Positions 27,099-35,911 are shown, counted from the stretch's first letter. The stretch is DNA of 57,486 bases from CALJFL01 sp039964455 (GCA_039964455.1 JBDVXK010000027.1:1-57486), one strand, 5' to 3'. The notes: generated from the letters alone by a model not told the origin. Made by a program: numbers and translations.

Positions 27099-28661
27099 TT
27101 ACCGCGCCACAAAAAAGAAATCGCCAACCTCATCTCCAGCTCGCTTAATGGCCTTGAATTCAGGGCTCAGATCGGGCTGTCGACTTTCGAGTTTCTGGAT
27201 CATGCTCAGGAACAAGGCCGGTGCCGTCATCACGGAATTGTTACCTCGCAAGGTATCTACTAGAGCATCGGCAAAAACAGATGTGCCCTGAAGGTCCGCA
27301 CGGGGCAGAGGATAGTCATTACCGGAGGTCATGAGCAGCCGCGATCGATTCGGGAAACGCAGTGCCACATAGGCATCGCTATTCAGCTGAGCTGGATCAC
27401 TGGCGAGTAGAAAGGCCGGGTTATCCGCCAGTAAGCCCGCGAAGGAAGAATCAGACACCACCATAATTCGCGTAGCCTTGAGCCTTGCCAAATGTCCGCT
27501 CACCTGTTCGGTAGGCACCCAATAGGTATCATTTGGCGGCTGCTGAGCATTAACCGGCAGCCAGTAGCCCGCTTCGAAGGCGCCACTTTGCCTGCGATTG
27601 CCATGACCGGAATAATAAATCAGTAAGTTATCGCCCTCTTCAAGCGTGTCATTGAGACGGTTAATCGCCTGTAAGAGGCTCGCGTCATCGCCGTTGGTCA
27701 ACATCTGAACCTGAAAACTGTATTCATCCTGTAACACGCTGGCGATTCGCTGGACATCTGACAGAGGCGTACCAAGATCGTCCAGGTGCTGATAATTTTC
27801 ATTACCAATCAACAGTGCATAGTACCGACCAAAGTTTCTCCCACCCGAGCTCACCTCATCGGCTATGGCAAGGGCTTGCGATGTCTGTGCCAGTGCCTCG
27901 GAGGTCTGCTGCAACTCCGCTTCCGTTTGCGCTAGTTCGGCCCGTTCACGCTCCAGTGCTGCAGCACTCTGGCTATTTTTTGCAACCGCCGCGTCGGCGC
28001 GCGCCTCTGCTACAGCCAACTGCTCAGCCATAACCTCCTGTGTACGCGCATTTTTCTGGGCCTGAGACAGCAAGGCTTCTTCGGCGCTGGAGCGATAGGT
28101 CAAGCTATCGTCAGATACACCCCAGGCAAGTCGATACCAATTAAGGGCCTCTACCCTGTCTTCGGGCACGCCACGTCCTGTCTCATACATGGTGCCGAGA
28201 TTGAATTGGGCACTTTTATGGCCCTGTTGTGCCGCTTTGCGATACCACAGCACAGCCACTTCATAATTAGGCTTGGTACCGAGCCCCTGCTCGAAGATTT
28301 CTCCCACGGTATTTTGGGCGTCTGCATCACCACCTTCAGCAGCGGGCAACCAAATCTTTAAAGCAGTCTTGTAGTCTGCGCGATCATAAGCCACATACTC
28401 GCCGCCACGAATGCGGCAATCCTGGGCTGTGGTTCGCACTGGTCGGCGCGGGGTCATGTAACTGGTGTTACCCAACTGGCGCAACTGCCCGGGTAGCAGG
28501 CAGTCTACGATATAGAGGTCATCAACTTTGGCATTTTCCGGGACTGCTGCTACTTTGGGTTGGTCTGCACAGGCGACGAGAACGAGCGAAAGCACCAGCG
28601 TAATGCAGGCCCTCAATCGATTTGAAGAAAATCGACTTACAACAGCTATAATCACCCGCAT
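27099..28661 (-). CDS. Lipoprotein with Sel1 repeats, coiled coil and caspase-like domain (Cys replaced by Ser)
   Basis: A 520-residue lipoprotein with lipobox LVAC (Cys31). Two Sel1-type repeats (roughly residues 95-180) are followed by an Ala/Glu-rich coiled coil (about 194-269) and a C14 caspase-like domain from about 280. The catalytic histidine motif YYSGHG (His353) is intact. The other catalytic motif, normally DxCFSG, reads DSSFAG here, with Ser406 at the cysteine position; the codon is TCC. It is therefore probably an inactive or altered protease with a binding role in the periplasm. The ATG at 28661 has AGAGG upstream. It heads the long minus-strand gene run. Confidence 0.85.
   Translation of the reverse strand: MRVIIAVVSRFSSNRLRACITLVLSLVLVACADQPKVAAVPENAKVDDLYIVDCLLPGQLRQLGNTSYMTPRRPVRTTAQDCRIRGGEYVAYDRADYKTALKIWLPAAEGGDADAQNTVGEIFEQGLGTKPNYEVAVLWYRKAAQQGHKSAQFNLGTMYETGRGVPEDRVEALNWYRLAWGVSDDSLTYRSSAEEALLSQAQKNARTQEVMAEQLAVAEARADAAVAKNSQSAAALERERAELAQTEAELQQTSEALAQTSQALAIADEVSSGGRNFGRYYALLIGNENYQHLDDLGTPLSDVQRIASVLQDEYSFQVQMLTNGDDASLLQAINRLNDTLEEGDNLLIYYSGHGNRRQSGAFEAGYWLPVNAQQPPNDTYWVPTEQVSGHLARLKATRIMVVSDSSFAGLLADNPAFLLASDPAQLNSDAYVALRFPNRSRLLMTSGNDYPLPRADLQGTSVFADALVDTLRGNNSVMTAPALFLSMIQKLESRQPDLSPEFKAIKRAGDEVGDFFFVAR
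28647..28652 (+). promoter_or_regulatory. Consensus -10 box directly before the hydrolase start codon
   Basis: A perfect TATAAT lies on the plus strand 7 bases before the ATG at 28660, which would place the transcription start at or next to that ATG and give a leaderless mRNA. A TTGAAG at 28622-28627 is a possible -35 box, with a long 19-base spacer. No Shine-Dalgarno sequence precedes the ATG. Confidence 0.45.
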
Positions 28662-29514
28662 GCCACCTCTCACTGTTATTTTTGGCCAGCCCAATAAAGG
28701 TAGTTCACGGTCGTCAATTAAACAAACCCTGCGGGCCTACGCTGCGCTGTTTTTTTGTGTGATTTTTACCGGCTGCGGTAACTCTCCAAACCTTGACAGC
28801 TTCGCCACCCAGCATCAGTTGGGAACGGGCGAGATATGTGCTGAAGGATTTTGCATGGTGTTGCTCAAAAAAGCGGCAGACTATTCATCAACGGATCTGA
28901 GGATTTACATCGATGGCGATGGTCAACCCTGGCATGCGGACAGGCCAGCGGAAAATCCAACTGGAAGTGGGAAGCTGACCTTGAATCTTATGTTGGCAGA
29001 CCCACAAGCGAGCATTTTCCTTGCCAGGCCCTGTTATTACCTGCAAGAAATGCCGGCTAACTGTTCGCCCGACCTCTGGACCAGTGCACGCTACTCCCAA
29101 CGTATCGTCAGCGCGATGACAGAGGCGGTCAGCAAATTACAAGAAGAGCAGGCATTAAAAACCATAACGCTGATTGGCTACAGTGGGGGCGGCACACTAG
29201 CCTTGTTGGTAGCCGCCAGACTGGAAATACCCACTACGGTAATCACAGTCGCCGCCAATCTGGACACAGCCGCGTGGACGGCGTTTCACGGTGTGTTGCC
29301 ACTTACCGAATCTATTAATCCGGCAGAGCAACACTTTGCAGTAAACAATATCGAACAACATCATCTACTGGCAGGTGCGGACACAGTCGTACCACCAGCA
29401 ACGATCGCCAAATTTCGACGAAACAATCCTCAGGCCGAGTTTCGGCTGTTCGAAAAGTTTGATCACCGCTGCTGTTGGCTGGAAAACTGGCCTGCGATTC
29501 TCGCCGACTACTGA
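28660..29514 (+). CDS. Alpha/beta-hydrolase-like lipoprotein
   Basis: A 284-residue exported protein with lipobox FTGC (Cys39). The nucleophile elbow GYSGG, with Ser as centre of GxSxG, is followed by GTLALLVAARL; a late Asp (AGADTVVPP) and His (KFDHRCC) fit the rest of a hydrolase triad. Substrate is unknown. The ATG at 28660 overlaps the ATG of the divergent caspase-like gene within one CATG and lacks a ribosome site, though a TATAAT lies just before it. An internal non-ATG start nearer the signal helix is possible. The 3' end overlaps the kinase gene by seven bases. Confidence 0.72.
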   Translation: MPPLTVIFGQPNKGSSRSSIKQTLRAYAALFFCVIFTGCGNSPNLDSFATQHQLGTGEICAEGFCMVLLKKAADYSSTDLRIYIDGDGQPWHADRPAENPTGSGKLTLNLMLADPQASIFLARPCYYLQEMPANCSPDLWTSARYSQRIVSAMTEAVSKLQEEQALKTITLIGYSGGGTLALLVAARLEIPTTVITVAANLDTAAWTAFHGVLPLTESINPAEQHFAVNNIEQHHLLAGADTVVPPATIAKFRRNNPQAEFRLFEKFDHRCCWLENWPAILADY

Positions 29515-30989
29515 CGCGGGCTGGCTTGCAGATCCGCCTTCACTGCGTTTAATGCCTCATGATTAGCGAGATATTCATTGCCGCTATAGGACTCGATCAT
29601 CTGCAACAGATATTCTTTCTGACGATCTCCGGTTAGCGTGGGGGCCAAAGTAACGAGATGCCGCGCTAACTGTTCCAGGCCTTCTTCCGCATCCGGATTG
29701 CGAGGGTGTATGTCATAAGCTGCGCTAAAGTAGCGCGATGCACCGTCCCAGTCCTGAATACCCGCCGATTTGTTGCCCAAATCAATATTCCGCTCAAACT
29801 CGTGCTGAACCGCCAGCGGCAGACTCTCAAAGGGCGTCGCGGGCCCTTCACGCAGGCTGGCTTGATAACCAAGAAACAGCGAGCTGAGCGCAAGTATCGC
29901 TACTACTGACAACAACAATCGATTGCGTCGCGAGGAGCCCAGATACTGGCGCAAAAAAACCTCTGCCGAGGGGGTGCGCTGCTCTCGCTGCAACGCAATC
30001 GCGCCGGCGATGGCCCGCCATTGATGCCGCTTGATCCCCCGAATCGGCTCTGGCTCAAGCCCTGCAGCTAGAGCATCTTCGGCGTTTTTGTCATCGTAGG
30101 GGTGCTTACCGGTGTAAAGCTGGTAGGCCATCAAACCCAGCGCGTAAACATCGTCTGCGGGGTGCGGCTCCGACTCACCCTGAATCATCTCCAGTGACGC
30201 GAAACGCATCGTCATTGCACCCAACTCGCCAGCATCAAAGCTGTCTTTTTGCACCGCCGAATCCATGATTCGTGCAATACCAAAGTCGAGGAGCTTGACC
30301 CTCCCTTCTGTAGTTACAAAAACGTTGTCGGGCTTGAGGTCTGAGTGCACTACACCATGGCCATGGGCATATACAAGCCCGCGTGCCATCTGTTCGACCA
30401 ACGCGGCAATAGTCGGCTGGAGATCCTGTGCAAATTCCAGCGACTCCCATTTGGAGAAAGGTGCACCGTTCAGCAATTCCATGGTCATATAGACCCGGTC
30501 GCCGTCGCGGTCAAAATCATACACAGTCAGTATATTGGGGTGCGCCAGCTGTTGAGATCTTTTCGCCTCACGCTGCAGACTAATTAGCGCTTTCGGGTGT
30601 CTGCTGTACTCATCGCCTAAAAATTTGATGGCAACATAGGGGTCGTCGTCCTGCGCCTCTTCCTTACGCAGATCGCGGGCCTTGAATACCTGGCCCATGC
30701 CGCCTTTGCCAAGTCGCTCCTCTAAAACGAAACGACCCTTGATCACCACCTCTCCAGGGCGGGCATGGGCAGTAGTGGAAGTAGTAGCCTCGGGCTGCTG
30801 GCCTACCGGATTTAGCAGCGTGGCATCATCTGCACCGGCGAATAACTCGGTTGCGGGCTCTGTCTCATAGTCGACCCCCGGGATCTGTGTCTCAACACTA
30901 TCCTCACCGGCCTCCGCGTTTTCCAGATCAACAACCGTTTCCGTGGTGTCGCTGGGCTGCTCGGAACGCTTTCCCGAATGATCATCCAT
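29508..30989 (-). CDS. Membrane-anchored Ser/Thr protein kinase
   Basis: A Hanks-type kinase of 493 residues. An acidic N-terminal segment (1-80) precedes the kinase domain: Gly loop GKGGMG (93-98), Lys122 in VAIK, catalytic loop HSDLKPDN (215-222) and DFG (235-237). The loop has Ser in place of the Arg of HRD (a non-RD kinase), so activation-loop control may differ. A membrane helix lies at about 356-375, followed by a TPR-like periplasmic tail of about 115 residues that may sense a signal. It starts 46 bases after the radA stop. It is the natural partner of the PP2C and FHA proteins at 5.1-8.4 kb, though the two groups are 21 kb apart. Confidence 0.92.
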   Translation of the reverse strand: MDDHSGKRSEQPSDTTETVVDLENAEAGEDSVETQIPGVDYETEPATELFAGADDATLLNPVGQQPEATTSTTAHARPGEVVIKGRFVLEERLGKGGMGQVFKARDLRKEEAQDDDPYVAIKFLGDEYSRHPKALISLQREAKRSQQLAHPNILTVYDFDRDGDRVYMTMELLNGAPFSKWESLEFAQDLQPTIAALVEQMARGLVYAHGHGVVHSDLKPDNVFVTTEGRVKLLDFGIARIMDSAVQKDSFDAGELGAMTMRFASLEMIQGESEPHPADDVYALGLMAYQLYTGKHPYDDKNAEDALAAGLEPEPIRGIKRHQWRAIAGAIALQREQRTPSAEVFLRQYLGSSRRNRLLLSVVAILALSSLFLGYQASLREGPATPFESLPLAVQHEFERNIDLGNKSAGIQDWDGASRYFSAAYDIHPRNPDAEEGLEQLARHLVTLAPTLTGDRQKEYLLQMIESYSGNEYLANHEALNAVKADLQASPRQ

Positions 30990-31035
30990 AGGCTATGTAT
31001 AAGCCAAAGCCATTTAAACTACAAACAAAACTCGG

Positions 31036-32415
31036 CTATTCCACCGCAGCCAGTGCTTCAGATAGCCGGGACACCGCAATCACCTGCATACCCTTAACCG
31101 GATTTTTGGGCGCGTTGCCCCGAGGCACAATGGCGCGTTTGAAGCCGTGCTTGGCGGCTTCAGACAAACGCTCCTGACCGCTGGGCACGGGGCGGATTTC
31201 ACCAGACAGGCCCACTTCACCAAAGATCACCATGTCACGGGGTAGCTGCCTGTCGCGAAAGCTGGAGACGATGGCCAGCAGCAGTGCGAGGTCGGCACTG
31301 GTCTCCAGTACTTTCACACCACCCACGACATTGGCGAATACATCCTGATCACCCACCTGCAGGCCACCGTGGCGGTGCAGCACCGCCAATAACATCGCCA
31401 GACGGTTCTGCTCCAGACCCACGGCGACTCGCCTGGGATTACCCAGCTGGCTGTCGTCAACTAATGCCTGAATCTCAACCAGCAGTGGCCGGGTACCCTC
31501 CCACACCACCATAACGGCGCTGCCAGAAGCGGGCTCATCGCTGCGGTCCAGGAAAATGGCCGAGGGATTCTTCACCTCGCGCATGCCACCGTCGGTCATG
31601 GCGAAAATGCCCAGCTCATTGACCGCGCCAAAGCGATTTTTCTGGCCACGCAAGGTGCGAAAACGAGAATCGTCGCTGCCCTCCAGCAGAATGGAACAAT
31701 CGATCATGTGCTCCAGCACCTTGGGGCCAGCGAGGGAGCCTTCTTTGGTCACGTGGCCCACCAGGAACAGCACGGTACCGGTCTGCTTCGCTAGCCTCGT
31801 GAGATAGGCAGCGCACTCGCGCACCTGCGAAACGCTGCCGGGCGCCGACGCAATATCATCGGTATGCACCACCTGGATAGAGTCGACTACCAATACCTTG
31901 GGCTTGTATTGATCGGCTGCCGCCACAATCGCTTCGATATTGGTTTCGGCCATCAGCCGCAACTTGTCGGTAGCAAGGCCCAGGCGTTGCGCTCGCATAG
32001 CCACTTGCTGAGGTGATTCCTCGCCGGTGATATACAGGGCCTCCATGGTCGAGGCCAGGTGACACATAGTTTGCAGCAGCAATGTACTCTTGCCAGCGCC
32101 CGGGTTACCCCCGACCAGAATAGCCGAGCCAGGCACCAGACCGCCACCCAGCACGCGATCAAACTCCTCAGCGCCACTGCTGAAGCGCGGCAGGTCCTGG
32201 AAGTCGATATCCTTGAGCACCTGGGCATCGGCCAGCTTGCCGGCGAAGCCGCCACGCTTGCCGCCACCACCCGCTGACCGGCCCGAACCACCAGAGGGGC
32301 CCAGGCGTATCTCGCTAATCGTATTCCAGGCGCTACAATCGCTGCACTGGCCCTGCCATTTGGCGTAATCAGAGCCGCAATCGTTGCAGACGAAGGCTGT
32401 TTTTTGTTTTGCCAT
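31036..32415 (-). CDS. radA: DNA repair protein RadA
   Basis: A cytosolic RecA-like ATPase that helps branch migration during recombinational repair. It has an N-terminal zinc finger (CNDCGSDYAKWQGQCSDC), Walker A GNPGAGKST, the RadA-specific KNRFG motif and a C-terminal Lon-like domain (FGEVGLSGEIRPV). Its 459 residues are the usual length. It is divergent from the DnaT-like gene with 59 bases between the starts, so the two must share a regulatory region. Confidence 0.97.
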   Translation of the reverse strand: MAKQKTAFVCNDCGSDYAKWQGQCSDCSAWNTISEIRLGPSGGSGRSAGGGGKRGGFAGKLADAQVLKDIDFQDLPRFSSGAEEFDRVLGGGLVPGSAILVGGNPGAGKSTLLLQTMCHLASTMEALYITGEESPQQVAMRAQRLGLATDKLRLMAETNIEAIVAAADQYKPKVLVVDSIQVVHTDDIASAPGSVSQVRECAAYLTRLAKQTGTVLFLVGHVTKEGSLAGPKVLEHMIDCSILLEGSDDSRFRTLRGQKNRFGAVNELGIFAMTDGGMREVKNPSAIFLDRSDEPASGSAVMVVWEGTRPLLVEIQALVDDSQLGNPRRVAVGLEQNRLAMLLAVLHRHGGLQVGDQDVFANVVGGVKVLETSADLALLLAIVSSFRDRQLPRDMVIFGEVGLSGEIRPVPSGQERLSEAAKHGFKRAIVPRGNAPKNPVKGMQVIAVSRLSEALAAVE

Positions 32416-32474
32416 TCCGGTCCCCGCAGAAAAAACGTATCCTAGCAGAGTTCTCCCTTGTTACCGGTACCCCG

Positions 32475-33599
32475 ATGTCAGAATCCTCCCTAGTCCCCGA
32501 ACGCCAGCTGGTATTTTCGCCTGCGCTCGCGGCGACCATAGGCCTGGAGGAAGCGATTCTGCTGCAACACCTGCAGGCGGAGTTCGGCCATCAAGTCGCC
32601 CAAACCCGCAACGGCTTCGCCTGGCTCAGCGTAGAACGGGATTACCTGTTGCGCAGCCTGCCATTCTGGAGCGCCGTCGACCTGCACCGTATTTCGCGCA
32701 GCCTGGTGGAAAAAGGCGTGATCCTGATCGACTCGCCACCCCTGCACAGTGAAGAGCGCCTGGTCTTCGCACTGAACGAGCCCGTTCGGCAGACACCCGC
32801 TCCTGCTGTATCGCCACCCCCCGCGCCCGTACAGCGCCGCAATGCAGGCACCTTGCCCGGCAACTGGTCACCCAGCGAAGATATGCTGCAGCTGCTCGGC
32901 CTGAACCACAACATACCGCGTCAGTTTGCCCTGGACCAACTGGAAGATTTCATCTTTTATTGGCGCGAGCGCGGCGAGACCAGCCACGCCTGGGAAAACA
33001 AATTCCGGCAGCATGTGATGAGCAACTGGCGGCGTCAGCAGCAACAACAGGCCGAGTCTTTTGAAGTACAACCCATGCCGCTGGATAAGTACTGGCGGCC
33101 CAGTGGCGATGCCCGGGAAATCATGTCCCGGGCGGGCGTGGAAGAATCATTCATCGACCAGGCGATACCGGAATTCATCCTGTACTGGCGGGAAAGGGGC
33201 AGCGCGCCAAAAGAACTGAACTCCCGTTTCATACAGCACATAAGAATGCAGTGGGCACGCTACTCCTCCAGCCTGGAGCACAGCACCGAACCCCGGCGAA
33301 TCAGCGAGCAATGGCAGCCCGCCAATGATGTGTATGACATCCTTGAAATGTCCCACATCGACAAAGCCTTTGCCGACTCGCTGATAAGAGAGTTCATCAT
33401 GTACTGGCAGGACAGCAACCAGGTACATACTTCATGGAACAGTAAATTTCTTCAGCATGTAAAATACCACTGGGCCAAACGGCATAAGATGGAACAAACG
33501 GATAACAAACATGGCGGACAGCAGGGACCTCATTCAACAGGTCGCACAAGGGATACAAGCCTCGCAGACGACCTCAGCGACACATCCTGGGCAGACTGA
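32475..33599 (+). CDS. DnaT-like primosomal protein with three DnaT domains
   Basis: A 374-residue protein. Residues 10-100 look like the winged-helix/N-terminal region of DnaT-like replication proteins. Three copies of the DnaT-type DNA-binding domain follow at about 130-187, 206-263 and 279-336, each with W-P at its start, an EFI/DFI-YW core, then N-KF or N-RF and H-------W. E. coli DnaT has one such domain and about 180 residues. It probably binds single-stranded DNA or helps load DnaB with the product of the overlapping downstream gene. The ATG at 32475 was preferred over an upstream start at 32409 that lies in the radA 5' region. The C-terminus is disordered and shared with the overlap. 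Confidence 0.85.
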   Translation: MSESSLVPERQLVFSPALAATIGLEEAILLQHLQAEFGHQVAQTRNGFAWLSVERDYLLRSLPFWSAVDLHRISRSLVEKGVILIDSPPLHSEERLVFALNEPVRQTPAPAVSPPPAPVQRRNAGTLPGNWSPSEDMLQLLGLNHNIPRQFALDQLEDFIFYWRERGETSHAWENKFRQHVMSNWRRQQQQQAESFEVQPMPLDKYWRPSGDAREIMSRAGVEESFIDQAIPEFILYWRERGSAPKELNSRFIQHIRMQWARYSSSLEHSTEPRRISEQWQPANDVYDILEMSHIDKAFADSLIREFIMYWQDSNQVHTSWNSKFLQHVKYHWAKRHKMEQTDNKHGGQQGPHSTGRTRDTSLADDLSDTSWAD

Positions 33600-34182
33600 G
33601 CAAGCTGACAAGGCCTCACTGGAAGGGCATGTTGAGGCCATTAACCAGGTCTTTGCACTGTTTCGGCTGAATTACCACAACCAGTACTACGCCGCCTACC
33701 CGGATGGTGAACAGCTCAAACAGATCAAGAAACTGTGGCTTGAGTCATTGGCCGACTACCCCGTGGAGCAAATCCTCAAGGGCGCGAAGCACGCCATCGA
33801 GCACAGTGAATACCTGCCCACGCTGAACCGCATGCACGAGTGCTGCCAACAGGGTTTACGTGATATCGGGCTGCCGTCTCCGCATGATGCTTATATTGAA
33901 GCCTGCCAGGCAGCATCACCCAAATCAGCCCAGCGGTGGAGTCATGCTGCGGTCTATCTGGCGGGCAGGGACAGCAACTGGTTTTTCCTGACCAACAACA
34001 CCGAGCGCACCTCATGGCCGGTGTACCGGGAGCATTACCAGCAATACTGCGCCCGCGTTCTGCGCGGTGAGTCACTGGCAGTTCCGGAGCCAGAAGCGCT
34101 GGAAAAATCCCAGTCAGAGCCACTCTCCCAGGAAGACCAGTTACTGGCTTTAAAGAAATTACGGGAACAAACGGGGTTTTAA
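33511..34182 (+). CDS. Lambda P-like replicative helicase loader
   Basis: A 223-residue protein resembling phage lambda replication protein P: the pattern LNYHNQYYAAYPDGEQLKQIKKLWLESLADYP, then an EYLPTLNRMHECC segment, matches the family's INxxFxxFxxxYxxxY / K-W / LPS-F-C layout. Lambda P takes DnaB helicase and loads it at an origin. Here the gene overlaps the DnaT-like gene by 89 bases in another frame and faces dnaB, with no other phage gene nearby, so it looks domesticated. Domesticated lambda P-like loaders have been proposed for gammaproteobacteria lacking DnaC; I recall the name DopE but cannot verify it here. The start ATG lacks a strong ribosome site, suggesting coupling. Confidence 0.75.
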   Translation: MADSRDLIQQVAQGIQASQTTSATHPGQTEQADKASLEGHVEAINQVFALFRLNYHNQYYAAYPDGEQLKQIKKLWLESLADYPVEQILKGAKHAIEHSEYLPTLNRMHECCQQGLRDIGLPSPHDAYIEACQAASPKSAQRWSHAAVYLAGRDSNWFFLTNNTERTSWPVYREHYQQYCARVLRGESLAVPEPEALEKSQSEPLSQEDQLLALKKLREQTGF

Positions 34183-34191
34183 ACCAGCCCG

Positions 34192-34394
34192 AGCTGCGAA
34201 GCGAAGCGCTGAAGCCCCAAGCTCACGGCCGCAAGCTCGCCTTTGACTTCGGCCGCTGCGGAACTCGACAATTTTTTGCTGTGCAAAAAATCTGGACTCG
34301 GTCAGTCCTCGCGGAAATCCCCTACGTCAAAGGCGAGCTTAAACGCGGCCTGATTGTTCGCTTGGGGCTTCAGCACTTCACTTCGCCTGCAGCT
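34192..34394. repeat. 203-bp near-palindromic element between helicase-loader gene and dnaB
   Basis: Outer arms: gctgaagccccaagc (34208-34222) pairs perfectly with 34360-34374, and the flanks outward to 34192 and 34394 pair with few mismatches. Middle arms: aagctcgcctttgac (34233-34247) pairs perfectly with 34326-34340, with ggccgc/gcggcc between the two arms. At the centre attttttgc/gcaaaaaat (34271-34279/34283-34291) closes a 3-base loop. The whole can extrude as one long cruciform or fold as RNA from either strand. It may be a MITE-like repeat, a bidirectional terminator for the two convergent operons, or a structured replication-linked site. No terminal target duplication was recognised. 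Confidence 0.85.
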
Positions 34395-34459
34395 ACATAA
34401 CTAAAGAAACACTGTATGCCCATAGCTAGAATAGCCAGAGGCTGAAGAGATCTTGCGAG

Positions 34460-35869
34460 CTAATACTCGTCGTACGTACCGCGCGCCAGATTTTCAAAGC
34501 GGGTAAATTCACCCTGGAAGGCCAGCCGTGCCGTACCGATGGGGCCATTACGTTGCTTGCCAATAATGATCTCGGCGACACCTTTATCCGGTGACTCCTC
34601 GTTGTAGACCTCATCGCGGTAGATGAACATGATCACATCGGCGTCCTGCTCGATGGCGCCGGATTCACGCAGGTCTGAATTGACCGGTCGCTTGTTGGGA
34701 CGCTGCTCCAACGACCGGTTGAGCTGCGATAGCGCGACCATGGGGCAGCCAAATTCCTTGGCGATGGCTTTCAGGTTCCGGGAAATCTCCGAGATCTCGG
34801 CGGTACGACCCTCGGATGATCCGGCTATCTGCATCAGCTGCATATAGTCGATCATGATCATCCCCAACTCACCGCCATTCTCGCGGGCTACACGCCGAGC
34901 GCGAGTACGCAATTCGGTGGGGCTCAGCGCCGGTGTATCGTCGATAAACAAGCGGGCATCCTTAAGCTTGCTAACTGCCGCACTGAGCTTGGGCCAATCC
35001 TCCTGTTCCAGCTTGCCGTTACGGATGCGAGTCTGGTTAATGCGCCCTATGGAGGACAACATACGAATCACCAACTGCTCGGCAGGCATCTCCATGCTGA
35101 ATACCAAAATGGCCTTGTCCTGGCCCAGCACCGCATTTTCAACAAGGTTCATGGCAAAACTGGTTTTACCCATAGAAGGCCGACCAGCCACAATGACCAG
35201 ATCCGATGGCTGCAAGCCAGAGGTCATGCCGTCCAGGTCAGCAAAACCGGTACTCAGCCCGGTGATGTCACCGCCGGAATTGAATAACTCCTCGATGCGC
35301 TCCAGAGCCGATTGCAGTAGCGGATTAACCTCCTTGGGACCGCCAGACTTGGCGCCCTCCTCCGAAATCTGCATGATCAGGCGCTCGGCCTCATCTACCA
35401 GCTGGTCAGAAGTTCGCCCCTCCGGGTTGAAGCCGCTATCGGCGATATCCTGGGCGGCCTCAATCAGCTTGCGCAGACTGGCCCGCTCACGGACAACCTG
35501 CCCGTAGGCCCGAATGTTGGAGGCACTGGGCGTATTCTGGGCCAACTCGGCCAGATACGGCAGGCCACCCGCCGCTTCCAGTTCACCGCTGGCTTCCAGC
35601 TTGTCGGCAACCGTGATGACATCGACCGGCTGGGAATCCTCTGCGAGGCGTGCTATCTGCCTGAATATGAGGCGATGATCTGCGCGATAAAAGTCTCTAT
35701 CGCTGACCGACTCGGCCACTGAATCCCAGGCATCTGCTGACAACAGCAAACCACCCAGCACCGACTGCTCCGCCTCAATCGAGTGCGGCTGCATTTTGAT
35801 GCGCGCAATATCACTGTCGCCCGGGTAGGGAAGCTCAGAGACATTATCGGGATATTCGCGGTCAGACAT
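34460..35869 (-). CDS. dnaB: Replicative DNA helicase DnaB
   Basis: The hexameric 5'-3' helicase of the replication fork. The N-terminal domain begins after IKMQPHSIEAEQSVLGGLL. The RecA-like C-terminal domain has Walker A AGRPSMGKTS, Walker B MIMIDYMQLM, and the arginine-finger region with SQLNRSLEQRPNKRP. Its 469 residues match the family. There is no intein. It lies downstream of the rpsF operon but behind a terminator (35931-35972), so it probably has its own promoter. It converges on the putative loader genes. Confidence 0.97.
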   Translation of the reverse strand: MSDREYPDNVSELPYPGDSDIARIKMQPHSIEAEQSVLGGLLLSADAWDSVAESVSDRDFYRADHRLIFRQIARLAEDSQPVDVITVADKLEASGELEAAGGLPYLAELAQNTPSASNIRAYGQVVRERASLRKLIEAAQDIADSGFNPEGRTSDQLVDEAERLIMQISEEGAKSGGPKEVNPLLQSALERIEELFNSGGDITGLSTGFADLDGMTSGLQPSDLVIVAGRPSMGKTSFAMNLVENAVLGQDKAILVFSMEMPAEQLVIRMLSSIGRINQTRIRNGKLEQEDWPKLSAAVSKLKDARLFIDDTPALSPTELRTRARRVARENGGELGMIMIDYMQLMQIAGSSEGRTAEISEISRNLKAIAKEFGCPMVALSQLNRSLEQRPNKRPVNSDLRESGAIEQDADVIMFIYRDEVYNEESPDKGVAEIIIGKQRNGPIGTARLAFQGEFTRFENLARGTYDEY

Positions 35870-35883
35870 GAATAGGCAGGTTT

Positions 35884-35911
35884 ATTATCGGAACTGCACA
35901 GAGTAACCAAA
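35884..35911 (-). promoter_or_regulatory. Candidate dnaB promoter
   Basis: On the minus strand GATAAT (complement of 35884-35889) is preceded, with a 16-base spacer, by TTTGGT (complement of 35906-35911). It lies between the rplI terminator and the dnaB start at 35869, where a promoter is needed. Confidence 0.4.

Noticed and set aside
33511..34182. Prophage remnant
   Set aside because: Apart from the lambda P-like gene nothing phage-like is present; it sits among housekeeping replication genes, which fits domestication better.
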